The position numbers were made by a program, and so were the translations under genes. A stretch of DNA of 64,000 nt, from positions 24,280,243-24,344,242 of the forward strand of contig OX419761.1 of NCBI GenBank assembly GCA_948567375.1. The letters are read 5' to 3'. This document shows positions 26,262 to 39,130 of the stretch, piece by piece. Every line of letters starts with the position of its first letter. Positions within the stretch are counted from its first letter, which is position 1. The notes under the pieces are model-generated. The model did not search any database. It saw only the letters and a program-made list of their open reading frames with translations, and had not been told where the DNA came from. Source of the stretch: Lunularia cruciata (taxonomy: Eukaryota; Streptophyta; Marchantiopsida; Lunulariales; Lunulariaceae).

Positions 26262-26475
26262 TTTCTGTTCATACAGCGAGTGCCATTGCTCTGCATAGTG
26301 CAAATGGACACTCTACATAATGCAGTGGCGGGTGCAATTTATAAGAAAGCAATCACTTTAGATGATGTTTTAACCCTAGGTTCCATTTGCCTGTAAAACC
26401 GTTTGATTTGCATAGCGCGCGGAGATCTTAGGTACAATAAGGCAGAGTTCTAGTATAGACTCTATTGGGGTTTAG
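26262..26475 (+). pseudogene. Second LINE tail fragment
   Basis: The stretch CCATTGCTCTGCA and the following 180 bases match 799-969 of the first LINE fragment in order, through the segment around ATAGACTCTATTGGGG to a TAG at 26473-26475. It carries a small insertion at about 26290-26320 and several in-frame stops, so it is only the last part of the ORF. Confidence 0.55.
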
Positions 26476-26730
26476 TCCCATGTTAATTTTTTTTTTTTTT
26501 GTCTCTCCCTTGTTTAGTCTCATGTTACCTTTTTTTTTTTTTTTTTTCTCTCCCTTTAGAGCTTGATGGGTCTTCCCATACTTCATTTTTCCTAAGCGGT
26601 CGACTTTTCCTACTTGGTCGACTTGTCTTTTGAAGAGTATAGTATAGGTTGTTTCATTTCCAAGGAATGAAGCTTGATGGGGTTTTCCCCTCCTTCGTTT
26701 TTCCTACGGGGCCACCTTGTCTTTTGAAGA
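26476..26730 (+). repeat. LINE 3' tail: T tracts and two core units
   Basis: Two long T tracts each followed by a CTCTCCC motif precede a TTGATGGG core at 26561-26604; a second core lies at 26672-26714. Each core is followed by a shared string CTTTTGAAGAGTATAGTATA. The order matches the tail at 970-1160, with different spacing and unit content. Confidence 0.6.
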
Positions 26731-28113
26731 GTATAGTATAGTTTGTTTCATTTCCAATGAATGAACTTTCATACTCACATCTACACTTTTCCTTACCGGG
26801 TTTACAATAATTTTGTATTCAATCGTACTTGTCCTAAATACAAATTTTAGTGCTCAATCAAGTTTCAAATTTTTTAAATATTTTTGCATTACTTTATCAA
26901 GGGGGAATTATTTTCACTTTTAGAATTTTTGCTTTTGTTTATTTAGCATCTCTCCTCAATACGAAGGAATATAGCAGTATTAGCGAATAATTTATCCATA
27001 TAATCATTAAAAAATTTAATTTTTTATGCATTTAAAATCTAGGGAAATTTCAATTTTTAATAAAATAGTAGCAAAATTTATTTTATATTTTGTGACTTTT
27101 TACCATGTTTAATTAATAATAGATTAATGCTAGACCTTTAATTTCATTGATTTATTAGGCACGGGTTAAATATTAGACTTGGTTCTCAATATTAAGAAGT
27201 TGCTACCTAATTAGTAAAAAATACTTTGCATTAATAAGATGCAACCAATAATCAGTAAAAGTAATCAAATATCAGAATCATATATACTAGATTTCATATT
27301 ATAGTCTGTTACTTACTAATTTGTTACTCTAATTTATAACCCAAAACTATAAGTTAACTCATGGTCATTATTTTATTAAAATTATTAGTCTTAAAATTTT
27401 ATAGTTTCAATATTTAAATAATTTCAATTGACTATAACAGATTTTGCAATTTTTCTACCTAATTATATTCTTTGACAATTCTTTGGTTTCACTTCCACTA
27501 AAGCTACAAATATAATTTAAAAAAAATTTGAAATATAAAAATATTATATTTTTTCTATTATATATTTTTTAAGTAATTTTAATAATATTGAAAAATCATT
27601 TTTGTTTTACACTCAGAAATAATAATACATATAATAATTTACCTTTAATATTTATTAAATTTTGTATATAGTTACATGATACATATCATTCTAAAACATC
27701 ATATTTTATAGAAATACAACTCATATAGTATACTCTACACAAACTCTAAAGTGTTGCAATGGATCTTATTAGTGCATTTATGACCTAACCGGATTTGCTC
27801 TACAATTATTTTACATTTTGATTCAATATGATAGTCTATCTAATCTTACTCTATTACAATCACCGATGATGTAAAAACATATCATCTAGTTAGTTGATGT
27901 ACAATTATATAGATCTAAGTGCACTTGAATGAGGATAATAAGTACAAATAAACCAATTGGCTAAAGAGTCCATTTAGGAACCAAAGTCTAGAGTTCAAAC
28001 CTCATTACATAGACTTTTGATGGTTGGTCTGATTTACTATTTTGCAAAGCCAAATGAGTACAATTCTAAAATTTGGGTTAGAACTTATGCTTATTAGACT
28101 CAAATTAACCAAC
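26731..28113. other. AT-rich region upstream of the gypsy element
   Basis: Strongly AT-rich DNA without a recognisable frame. No repeat other than simple A/T runs was identified. It forms the 5' flank of the first gypsy LTR. Confidence 0.35.
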
Positions 28114-28861
28114 CGTAATACCAAGAGCTAACCATATGATCTAGATGTGAAATTTGGTTTTGTAATATCTAGAATGATGTTATATATGATGGTCAAAATA
28201 GATCAGATAGAAGTATTACCAAAAGAGTACTTCTAAAAATAGTGTAAAAAATGAAATAGACTTGAGAACCTTAGAACCAATAGTTAAACATATGATTTAA
28301 AGGTGAAAATTGGTTTGATAATATCTAGAAGTATGTTACACAGTTGGACTAAACAGATCAGAAAGAGATATCACCACAAAAGGACTTCTACTAATAGAGT
28401 AGAAACCAAAATATGCCTAAAATCTTTGAATACAATTTCGGAAGCCTAAACGGATGAATTAGGCCTTGAAAATGTGCAATTTCCTCCCCCCTCGCATTAG
28501 GAGAAAGACTAGCCTTCCTTCCCCCTTGGTTTGTCTTGTCAAGAACCTTTCAACAATACCTTACTCACTTGATTCTAAAACTCCTACAGGAAGATTCCCT
28601 AAAAGATTCTCTCTAGTCAAAGCTTGTTTGACCAACCAGATAAGACCTAGACCAACATGTCACCCATCCAAGTAAGTAACCCAAGGGGGGAGCTTGCTGA
28701 CATATGATCTATCTATGTACCTAATCTTATGGTAGAGCTTCCTTGGAGGAGATCCTCTTTGTTTGTATAATAAAGAGAAGGTGCTCCTTTGGGGCATCAA
28801 ATGTTTAAGTGTGTAATTTGTATTTTCTCTTTCTCTTTTCTCTTGTCCTCGGAATATTACA
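28114..28861 (+). repeat. Gypsy LTR 1 (5' LTR of first unit)
   Basis: About 748 bases, homologous to 32858-33594 throughout and to 39147-39505 in its first half. It ends in TTACA directly before the primer site. Its first bases are CG where copy 3 has the canonical TG, which looks like a point change. A segment TATAATAAAGAGAAGG near 28764-28782 may be the TATA region of the promoter. Confidence 0.75.
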
Positions 28862-28862
28862 A

Positions 28863-28874
28863 TGGTATCAGAGC
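28863..28874 (+). promoter_or_regulatory. Primer binding site, tRNA-Met type
   Basis: TGGTATCAGAGC, two bases after the LTR, is the usual plant retrotransposon primer site complementary to the 3' end of initiator tRNA-Met. Confidence 0.85.
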
Positions 28875-30640
28875 AAGTGTTTTAGTCCAAGAGAGTGGAT
28901 TACCCCTCTTGGAAGAGCACAAACTACTGAAACTGAGTAATTTGAGGTGAAGAACATAGAGTAATTGCTAGACTTAGGAAGGACTTTAGAGAACGGATGG
29001 GATAGATGCACTAGGAGGACAATTTCCCGGACCTAGCTTTCCATTCCCAAATCCATTACACATCAAGGTTATGTATATCCAGCGTGAGCAAATGAGGGTA
29101 TTGCTAGTTTATCACTTTGGTGCAGATTCATGGACAAGGTGATAAACTCATCAAACCCGGTGATTCTACCTATGGGGATATATGACAAAGAATAAGATTT
29201 GACAATCTACATTCTATTATGATGATATGGATGTGAATATCCCAAATCCTCTCTTTTTCAACACTCAAGTGGAAATCTATTATGTAGTGAGACCGAAAGT
29301 GATATTTAGAGATTTTGTGGTTAGGAATTTGGTGAGGACTATTATCAACGAGTGATAGCTTCTGAGGTCCCAATGGTAGTTCCGATAGATCGTGCGCCTT
29401 CCAGAGTGATCATATTGAATATGTATTGAAGTAGACATTTTCAATTGAGTGTTGTAGGAACCATGGATTTGCAATTGCAAGAGCTGGTGTAAGGAATGCA
29501 AGGGATGTTGAATGAATTTTGAGAGATTAAGATGACCATGGAGACATTACAAAGTCAAATGCAGATCCTCAAGAACGATCAAGCCATGCAAGCAGAAGAG
29601 CTGTCTCAAAACCTAGTACCTACAACTGAAGTACTTGAAGAGGCACCTGTGCCTACAAACCCTATCAACGATGAAGCCACATTGCTACTCCTGATGAAAA
29701 AGACTTACAACATCAAGCCTTACAAGGAGCAACATATGATGGGAGTAGTGGAAAAGTGGATCTCAAGAATGAATCAATATTTCCGATTGTTCTCAATAGA
29801 GATCACGGAGCATGTTGCAAGCGTGTTTGCATGTGGGTAATTGACCAATAAAGCACTCACATGTTATGATGCTTGAGAACGATCCATGTTGGCAAAGAGA
29901 AGGGAGGTCACATGGATACCAATGCAAGAAAGATTGTTGAAGAATTTCCAATTGATGGATTCTATGCAGATGGCTTGAACCCAACTATGGAGATTGAGAA
30001 AGAAGAACAACATATAAGAGTATATGAAGGCATTTCAAGATCTACAAGTCTCAATAACCAACATGAGTCTAGTAGAGGCTCTTGATAATTTCAAACGAGG
30101 GTTAAAGGAGCGGATTGCCAAGAAGTCATGGTGCAAAATCCTCGCACGATATTTGAAACCATTGCTTGTACGCATAGAATAGTATGAGCATTAAGTGGAG
30201 GTGAAGGAGTCGTTCCACCTCAACATAATTGGACAGAATTGCCACACATGGGTGGACCAATACCAATGGAATTGTGCAACCTTCAATTTCGAGATCAAGG
30301 AGCACAACCGTTTCAAAAGGAGCGTGGACGGGTAGAAGAAAGAAAAGATGGAGTCCCACAAGGAGAAGGAACTCAAGGAGAACAACACCTTGTTACAATT
30401 GTGACCGTATTGGGCACATATCTACCAATTGTTGCACTTGTTTCTCTAGGGGCACTTGACATTCGTACAAACAATCTTTGAACAACATGGAGAGGCACAT
30501 TGAAGAGGAGGAGGTGGAAATCACTTCGAAAAACAAAGATCACCAATAAATGTACCTTGCGGCCTTACTGGCTCAATAAGGAAGAAAAGAAGCGAGGGAA
30601 GGAAGAAGACTAATGCACAAAGATTCAAAAGGCACCTTCA
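28875..30640 (+). pseudogene. Gypsy unit A: gag remnant
   Basis: Short frames separated by stops encode Gag, the capsid/nucleocapsid protein of a Ty3/gypsy element. The piece at 29532-29840 has the helical capsid type. A single CCHC zinc knuckle, Cys-Tyr-Asn-Cys-Asp-Arg-Ile-Gly-His-Ile-Ser-Thr-Asn-Cys, is encoded at 30391-30432 and would bind element RNA. Several in-frame stops and frame changes make it non-functional. Confidence 0.7.
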
Positions 30641-30643
30641 TAA

Positions 30644-32802
30644 TTGATAATTGTGAATGGAGTCCTAGAAGGCAATAAAGTGAGAATATTAATTCATCCG
30701 GGAGCAATAGAGAATTTTTTATCTTGCTTTGTTGCAATAAGATTGGGAATGGATCTAGAGCGAGATGGGAGTGAAGAAGTAGAGTTACCTAATAGGCAAA
30801 CAAAGAGGATTGAATCATTACCTAGACAAGTAACACTCTTTATAGGAGAATATCAAGAAGCAATTGAGTGGCGAGTGATACAATTAGCTTGTTATGATGC
30901 AATCTTAAGCATGCCATGGATAGAGCATTACAACCCTATGGTAGATTGGAGGAAGAAAGAAGTGAGAACCCACCAATGATCAATCATTGGGGTAAGAGAA
31001 AAATCACACAAGCATGAACTGCCTCTATATGTCATAGGGACGACAACTGTATATAAGATCAATAGATGTTTCATGGATCTAATAAGAGAAGTCTAAAGTG
31101 CACAACTCGATGGAAAAATTCCTGAGAAATTGAAGGCTGTGGTGGATGAATTTCAAGATATCTTTCCCTATGGTCTACCCTCAGGATTACCACCAAAAAG
31201 GAGAGTAGATCATAAAATTGAGACACTTCTGAGGAAGATACCTCCTTGTAAAGCCCCATATCGCCTATCACTTCATGAGTTGGAAGAGTGTAAGACTCAA
31301 ATTGAGGAGATGTTGCAAAAGGGGTTTATCCAACCTAGCATATTACCATATGGGGCTCTTGTCTTGTTTGTGAAGAAGAAGGATGGTACAATACGCATGT
31401 GCATTGACTATTGAGATCTCAATCAGCAAATAGTGAAGAACAAATACCCTTTACCTTGCATGGATGACCTGTTTGATCAACTCTATGGAGCAAGATACTT
31501 CACCAAATTCGACTTGCGGAGCGGTTACAATCAAATCCAAATTGCAGAAGAGGATGTGTACAAAACTGCCTTTTGAACCAAGTATGGCCACTCGAGTATC
31601 TTGTGATACCTTTTGGCTTCACCAATGTACATGCCACGTTCATGGGTCTAATGAATGACATATTTCATCCATACTTGGATAAGTCTATTATCGTCTTCTT
31701 GGACAATATCTTAGTATATAGTAGCATGATGATGGAACACAAACAACATCTACAAGAGGTCCTCCAGATTCTAAGACAGAATCAATTGTATGCCAAAATC
31801 TCAAAGTGCAGTTTGCAAGTTTGAAGTAGACTACTTGGAGCATAGAGTAAGTGTAGAGTGCATTCAAGTATTGATGGATAAAATAGAGGTCATTCGAACA
31901 TGGAGTGCCCTAGAAGATCAGACTCAACTCAAGAGCTTCTTGGGGTTGACGGGATTCTACCATAGATTTATCAAGAACTTCTCCAAGGTTGCATAGCCTT
32001 TAACGGCACTACTTGGCAAGGAGAAGAAGTGGACATGGAGAACCGTACAAGAGTTTGCTTTTCAAGAATTGAAAGTTACCTTGCTACATGCACCAATCTT
32101 GAAATAGTATGACCCAAAACGTCCAATCAAGTTGGCTCCAGATGCATCACGCATAGCAATAGGAGCATTCATATATTAAGAGTGGCATGACGGATGGCAT
32201 CCAATTGTATATTTCTCTCGAAAATTATTATCGATAAAGCGCAAATACCACACTATAGAACGAGAAGAACTGGCCATTGTTATGGCAACCAAGCATTGGA
32301 AGCACTATCTGGGCAAGAAGGCATTTATAGTAGAGACATACCACAAACCTCTAGTCTATCTTGAGACGCAAAAGGATCTATTCCATTGCTAGATTTGATG
32401 GACAGAGTGGCGATAATGTTTCAACACAACAATCACCTACGTGGAAGGTAAGAAGCAACTTGCAGATGCATTCACCCGCATGCCAATGGCAAACAACTTG
32501 GTGGCAAAGGTTAAGATTAACCTTGAATTTTGGCTGCTACAAAAATTGATCCATAGAGTGTAGAAGCACAATCATTGAAAAGCATCACCAGCACCCAAGG
32601 ACTCACCTTTCGTGATGGCAGATTATGGATCCCAAATGTCCCAGAATTATGCACCACCATTCTAGCGAAATGTCATGATTTGGCCATTGTAGGTCATGTC
32701 GGAGTGGACAAGACCTTGGATGCAGTCCAATGCCATTACTATTGGCCCAAGATGAGCAACAACGTGATGGACTATGTGCGTAGTTACCTACTTTGTCAAT
32801 AG
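30644..32802 (+). pseudogene. Gypsy unit A: protease, RT, RNase H and integrase zinc finger
   Basis: The order is protease (30644-30979), reverse transcriptase (31130 to about 31830), RNase H (about 32040-32540) and the His/Cys integrase zinc finger (32575-32802). The protease active-site position reads Leu-Ile-His-Pro-Gly-Ala instead of Asp-(Ser/Thr)-Gly. The reverse transcriptase contains the Val-Phe-Leu-Asp-Asn segment where Leu-Asp-Asp is expected, so one catalytic Asp is changed. Stops include TGA 31412-31414, where unit B has CGA. The integrase core and chromodomain are absent: sequence similar to 37743-38030 of unit B stops at about 32857 and LTR 2 begins. A decayed, internally deleted chromovirus copy. 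Confidence 0.75.
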
Positions 32803-32857
32803 AACAAAGCTTCTATCAAGCTCTTGCAGTGCTCCTTCAACCTCTCCCCACTCCTAC

Positions 32858-33594
32858 TATAATACCAAGAGTTAGCCATAAGATCTATATATGAAATTTA
32901 GTTTGGTAACATCTAGAATGATGTTATACATGATGGTCAAAATAGATCAGATAGAAATATCACCAAAGAGTACTTCTATTAATAAAACAGAAACCAAAAT
33001 AGACTTGAGAACCTTAGAACCAATAGTTCAACATATGATTTAAAGGTGAGAATTGGTTTGGTAACATTTGGATGGATGTTACACATGATAGATTAAATAG
33101 ATCAAAAAAAGAAATCAACAAAAGGGGACTTCTACTAATAGAGTAGAAATTGAAATATATCTAAAATCTTTGAAGGCAATTTCATAGGCCTAAACGGATG
33201 AATTAGACCTAAAAAGGTGTAGACTCCCCCCTCCTCCTAAACGAAGGAAAGACTATCCTTCCCTCCCCCTAGTTTATCTCGCTGAGAGCTTTCTAACGGT
33301 ACTTTACCTAATTCTGAGACTCCTACATTAAGATTCCCTAAAATATTCCCTTTGGTCAAAGCTTGTTTGACCAACCAGATAGGATCTAGACCAACATGTC
33401 ACCCATCCAAATAAGTAATCCAAGGGTGGAGTTTGCTGACATGTCACCTATTTGTGTGTCTAATCCTATGGTGGAGCTTCTTTAGAGGATATCCTCTTTG
33501 TATATATAATAAAGAGAAGGTGCTTCTTTGGAACATCAAATGTTGAGTGTATAATCTATGTTTCTCTCTCTTCTCTTGTCCTCGGAGTATTGCA
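32858..33594 (+). repeat. Gypsy LTR 2 (shared between units A and B)
   Basis: Homologous to LTR 1 over its length, about 737 bases, starting TATAATACC and ending TTGCA. It is followed at 33596-33607 by a degraded tRNA-Met primer site (TGATATTAGAGC). No polypurine tract precedes it, consistent with a deletion joining unit A directly to this LTR. Confidence 0.75.
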
Positions 33595-33607
33595 ATGATA
33601 TTAGAGC

Positions 33608-35340
33608 GAGTGTTTTAGTCCAAGAGAGTGGATCACCCCTCTTGGAATAACACTAACTACTGAAACTGTGTAATTTGAGGTGAAGAACATAGAGTAATTG
33701 CTAGACTTAGGAAGGACTTTAGAGAGTGGACGGGGGGATGGATTCACTGGGAGGACAATTTCACGCACCTAACTTTCCATTCCCAAATCTATTCCACATC
33801 AAGGTTATGCACATCCAGCATTAGCAAATGAGAGTATCGCTAGTTTATCACTTTGGCACAAAATTCATGGATAGGGTGATGAACTCACCAAACCCGGTGA
33901 TTCTACCTATAGTGATATATAACAAAGAGTGAGATTTGACAATCTTCATTCTACTATGATGATATGGATGTGAATGTCCTAAATCCTCTCCCTTTCAATA
34001 CTCAAGTGGAAATCCGTTATGTAGTGAGACCAAAAGTGATGTTTAGAGATTTTGTGATTAGAAATTTTGGCAAGGAATATTATTAATAAGTGATACCTTC
34101 TGTCGTCCCAATGGTAGTTCCGATAGTTTGTGCGCCTTCCAGAGTGATCATATTGACTCTATATTGAAATAGACATTAGCAATTGAGTGTTGCAAGAACC
34201 ATGGATCCGCAATTGCAAGAGCTGGTGCAAGAATGCAAAGGATATTGAATGAATTTTGAGAGATTAAGATGACCATGGAGACATTACAAAGTCAAGTGTA
34301 GATCCTCAAGAACGATCAAGCCATGCAAGAAGAAGAGTCATCTCAAAACCCAATACTTGTGACTAAAGTACTTGGAGAGGCATTTGTGCCTACAAACCCT
34401 ATCAACGATGAAGCCACATTGCTACTCCGGATGAAGAAGACCTGTAACATCGAGCCTTACAAAGGGCAGTGTATGATGGGAGTAGTGGAAAATTGAATCT
34501 CAAAAATTAATCAATATTTCCGATTGTTCTCAACTGAGATCATGGAGCATGTTACAGGAGTGTTTGCATGTGGGTACTTGACCAATAAAGCACTCACATG
34601 GTATGATGCTTGGGAATGATCCATGTTGATAGAGAGAAGGGAGGTCATGTAGATATCAATGCAAGAAGGATTGTTGAAGAATTTCCAATAGGTGGATTTT
34701 GTGCTCAAACCCGAACATGAGGATTGAGATAGAAGAACAACATACAAGAGCATGTGGAGGCATTTTTGGATCTACAAGTTGCAATAACAGACATGAGTCC
34801 AACAAAGGCTCTCAACAGTTTCAAATGAGGGTTAAAGGAGCAAATTTGCAAAGAAGTCATGATGCAAAATCCTCGCACGGTATTTGAAGCCATTGCTTGT
34901 GCATAGAGAATAGCAAGAGCATTGGGTGGAGGTGAAGGAGTAGTTCCACCTCAACATTATCGGGCAAAAATGCCACACATGGGTGGACCCGTACCAATGG
35001 AATTGTGCAACCTTTGATTCCGAGATTGAGGAGCACGACCGCTTCAAGGAGAGCATGGATGGGTAGAAGAACAAAGAGATGGAGTCCCATGAGGAGAAGG
35101 AACTCAAGGAGAACAACGCTATTGTTACAATTGTGGCCGTATTGAGCACATATCTACCAACTGTGGCACTTGTTTCTCTGGAGGCCCTTGGTCTTCATAC
35201 AAGTAATCTTTGAACAACATGGAGAGGCGCATTGAAGAGGAGGTGGTGGAAAACACTTTGGAAAACAAAGATCACCAGTAAATGTACCTTGTGGCCTTAC
35301 TGGCTCAATAAGGAAGAAGAGAAGCGAGGGAAGCAAGAAG
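33608..35340 (+). pseudogene. Gypsy unit B: gag remnant
   Basis: Follows the same sequence as the unit A gag with many substitutions, stops and small indels. The CCHC knuckle is kept near 35119-35160 as Cys-Tyr-Asn-Cys-Gly-Arg-Ile-Glu-His-Ile-Ser-Thr-Asn-Cys. No continuous frame remains. Confidence 0.65.
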
Positions 35341-36495
35341 ACTAATGTGCAAAGATCCCGAAAGGAAACCTTACAATTGATTGTCGTAAATGGAGTCCTA
35401 GAAAGCAATCAAGTGAGAATATTAATTCATCCGGGAGCAATAGATAATTTCTTATCTTGCTCTATTGCAATAAGATTTGGAATGGATCTAGAGAGAGATG
35501 TGAGTGAAAAAGTAGAGTTACCTAATAGGCAAACAAAGAGGATTGAATCATTACCTAGACAAGTAACACTCTTTATAGGAGAATATCAAGAAGCAATTGA
35601 GTGGCGAGTGATACAATCAGCTCATTATGATGCAATCTTAGGTATGCCATGGATGGAGCATTACAACCTTATGGTAGATTGGAGGAAGAAAGTAGTGAGA
35701 ACCCACCAATGGTCAATCATTGGGGTTAAAGAAAAATCACCCAAGCAGGATCTACCTCTATATGTCATAGGGACGGCAACTGTCTGTAAGACCGATAGAT
35801 GTTTCATGGATCTAATAAGAGAAGTCCACAGTGCACAATTCGATGGACAAGTTCTTGAGAAATTGAAAGCTATGGTAGATGAATTTCAAGATGTCTTTCC
35901 TGATGATCTATCCTCAAGATTACCACCAAAAAGGAGAGTAGATCATAAAATTGAGACACTCCCAAGGAAGACACTTCCTTGTAAGGCCCCTATCGCCTAT
36001 CACCTCATGAGTTGGAGGAGTGTAAGACTCTAATTGAGAAGATGCAGCAGAAGGGGTTCATCCAACCTAGCATATCACCATATGGGGCTCCTATCTTGTT
36101 TATGAAGAAGAAGGATGGTACAATGCGCATGTGCATTGACTATCGAGGTCTCAATCAACAAACAAATACCCCTTATCTCGCATGGATGACTTGTTTGATC
36201 AACTCCATGGGGCGAGATACTTCACCAAATTGGACTTGTGGAGCGGTTACAATCAAGTCCATATTGTAGAGGAAGATGTATACAAAATTATCTTCCAAAT
36301 GAGGTATGGTCACTTTGAGTATCTTGTGATGCCTTTTGGTCTAACCAATGCACCGACCACTTTCATGAGTCTAATGAATGACATATTTTGTCCATACTTG
36401 GATAAGTCTGTTATTGTTTTCTTGGACGATATCTTAGTATACAGTAACACGATGTTTGTAACAATATGGAGTTTAGCGACGAAGTTAGTTGAGAA

Positions 36496-36635
36496 GGAAG
36501 CTTCTAGAAGCTTCCAACTAGCTTAGCTTGCACGCCAAGTAGGCGGCTTCTAGAAGGAAGCTTCTTGAGAAGCTTCCTAGTTAACTTGGCTTGCACTCTA
36601 AGAAAGCGGCTTGAGGAAGCTTCTTGAGAAGCTTC
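36496..36635 (+). promoter_or_regulatory. Cluster of heat-shock-element-like palindromes
   Basis: 36496-36515 is a perfect 20-base palindrome, GGAAGCTTCTAGAAGCTTCC, containing four alternating GAA/TTC units at two-base spacing, the consensus binding array for heat-shock factors. A second array of GAA/TTC units lies at 36548-36577 and a third at 36616-36635; in both, the two GAAGCTTC boxes are four bases apart. Heat-induced plant retrotransposons are known to carry such elements in their LTRs. Binding is inferred from sequence only. Confidence 0.6.
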
Positions 36636-36656
36636 TCAAGGGCCTTGTATGCTACC

Positions 36657-36664
36657 TATAAATA
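36657..36664 (+). promoter_or_regulatory. TATA box of the solo LTR
   Basis: TATAAATA lies 22 bases after the last heat-shock-like array, a normal promoter arrangement. Transcription would be expected to start about 30 bases downstream. Confidence 0.6.
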
Positions 36665-36986
36665 CCAAAGCCAAAGCTCATGCTAGGCATTCGGAGTTTT
36701 CCCTCATTCAAGTGTCCCAATGTCAATTTTCATTCTCCTATTTCTCTCCTCGGATTTGATCTTTTACAATGTCGGAACACAAACAACATCTACGAGAGGT
36801 TTTCCAGATTCTAAGATAGAATTGATTGTATGTCAAAATCTCAAAGTGCAAGTTTGGCAAGTCTGAAATAGACTACTTGGGGCAAGAGTAAGTGCAGAGG
36901 GTATTCAAGTATTGACAGATAAAATAGATATTATTCAAAAATGGTGTGCCCCAAAAGATCAGACTCAATTCAAGAGCTTCTTGGGG

Positions 36987-37232
36987 TTGACGGGATTCTA
37001 TCATAGATTTGTCAAGAACTTCTCCAAGGTTGCACAGCCTTTAACGGCACTACTTGGCAAGGAGAAGAAATGGACATGGGAAATCACACAAGAGTTGGTC
37101 TTTCAAGAATTGACGGGATTCTATCATAGATTTGTCAAGAACTTCTCCAAGGTTGCACAGCCTTTAACGGCACTACTTGGCAAGGAGAAGAAATGGACAT
37201 GGGAAATCGCACAAGAGTTGGTCTTTCAAGAA
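36987..37232 (+). repeat. 123-base tandem duplication in pol
   Basis: Bases 36987-37109 are repeated at 37110-37232 with almost no change (ACACAAG versus GCACAAG near the end). The period is 41 codons, so the frame is kept and the protein segment with Gly-Phe-Tyr-His-Arg-Phe-Val-Lys appears twice. Unit A has a single copy. Confidence 0.9.
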
Positions 37233-39130
37233 TTGAAAGCCGCTTTGCTACATACACCAATCTTGAAGTGGTATGACCCAAAACGTCCAATCAAGTTGGC
37301 TATAGATGCATCAAGCGTAGCAATAGGAGCAGTCCTACATTAAGAGTGGCATGACGGATGACATCCAATTGCATATTTCTCTTGAAAGTTGTTACCGGTA
37401 GAGCGCAACTACCATACCACAAAACGAGAAGAGTTAGACATTGTTCTGGTAACCAAGCATTGGAAGCACTATCTGGGCGAGAAGGCATTTGTAGTAGAGA
37501 CAAACCACAAAGCTCTAGTCTACCTCAAGACGCAGAAGGATCTATCTTGTTGCCAGATTTGGTGGGCAGAATGGCGACAACGCTTCAACATTTCAATCAC
37601 CTATGTGGAAGGTAAGAAGCAACTTGCAAATGCATTTTCTCGCATGCCAATGTCAAATAACTTGGTGACAGAGGTTAAGATTAGTCCTGAATTTTGGCTA
37701 GAGATTCAAGCTACTAAAAAAATTGATCCTTAGATTGTAGAAGTGCAATCATCCAAAGGTATCACCAGCACCCAAGGACTCACTTTTCGTGATGGAAGAT
37801 TATGGATCCCAAACATCCCAGAATTACGCACCACCATTCGAACGGAATGTCATGATTCAGCCATTGCATGTCATGTCGGAGTGGATAAGACCTTGGATGC
37901 AGTCCAACGCCATTCTATTGGCCCAAGATGAGCGACAACATGATGGACTATGTGCACAACTACCTACTTTGTCAATAGAACAAAGCTTCTAATCAAGCTC
38001 TTGCAGTGCTCCTTCAACCTCTCCCAACGCCTACCTAACATTGGGAACAAGTGAGTATGGATCTTGCTTGTGAATTACCCAAGAATACCTCAGAGTTTGA
38101 CTCCATTGTGGTTTTTGTGGACTGGCTCAGCAAAATGATTCATGTATGCCCTACCACCAAGGATGTGACCGCTCCACAACTAGCCCAATTATACCTAGAT
38201 GCAGTCTTTTCTCACCATGGCTTGTCTAGAGTACTTCTCACTAATAGAGACACTCACTTCACTAGTTTTTTTTGGCAAACACTATTTGGTTTCTTCAAAA
38301 CCAAGTTAGCCATGTCCACAACTTACCACTCACAAATAGATGGCCAAACAGAGCGAGCTAATCGCATGATTGAAGATATATTACGCGGCTTCACCTTAGA
38401 AGAGCAAGAGAGATGGGACACCTTACTCCCATTGGTGGAATTTGTTTACAATGATTCAATGAATACATCCACCTAGGTCACTTTGTTCTTCCTCATGTAT
38501 GATGAACATCCCCTCACATCTTCTAGCTTGATGAAGATTTATCCAATGGCTACCAAGGTCGATGCAGTCAACACATTTGTTTCTAGAGTCAAACACGGTG
38601 TGGAGAGTGCCAAACACATATTACAGATTGCACAAAATTGACAGAAGCAGTATATTAATACACACCGTAGGCACGTGGAGTTCAATGTGGGGGATCAAGT
38701 GTGGCTTTTAATAACCAATCTCACATTAATTGGATCTTGTAAGCTCAGACCTTGTTTTATTGTGCCTTTCTTGATTCTTTGTCGCATTGACACTATGGCC
38801 TATCACCTTGAGCTAACACCACACATAAAAACCCATCCAATGTTCCATGTTTCCCTACTATGCAAATATGCTCCCCAATTAGGCCAGAGTCATTCCACAC
38901 AAGATATTCAACCTTGTCCGACACTCATTGATGACATAGAGGAATATAAAATAGAGTATATTCTCCAAAAATGCATGTGTGATACACGCCATCCGTGGGT
39001 GGATTATCTAGTACAATGGAAAGGTTACCTCCTCTATGAAACAACATGGAAGCCCGCTACCAATTTGACGCATGCACCAATGTTGGTGCAAGCATTTGAG
39101 CAACAATTGCACAATGAGGATATTGCATCT

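Larger units (their letters stand above)
36452..36773 (+). mobile_element. Solo LTR inserted in gypsy unit B
   Basis: Unit B pol is interrupted just after the catalytic motif; unit A has no such insert. The insert 36457-36768 (312 bases) starts TGTAACA and ends TTTTACA, as LTRs do, and is flanked by ATGTT (36452-36456) and ATGTC (36769-36773), a five-base target duplication with one mismatch. There is no internal region, so it is a solo LTR left by LTR-LTR recombination. It contains a TATA box and heat-shock-element-like palindromes, listed separately. Confidence 0.7.
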
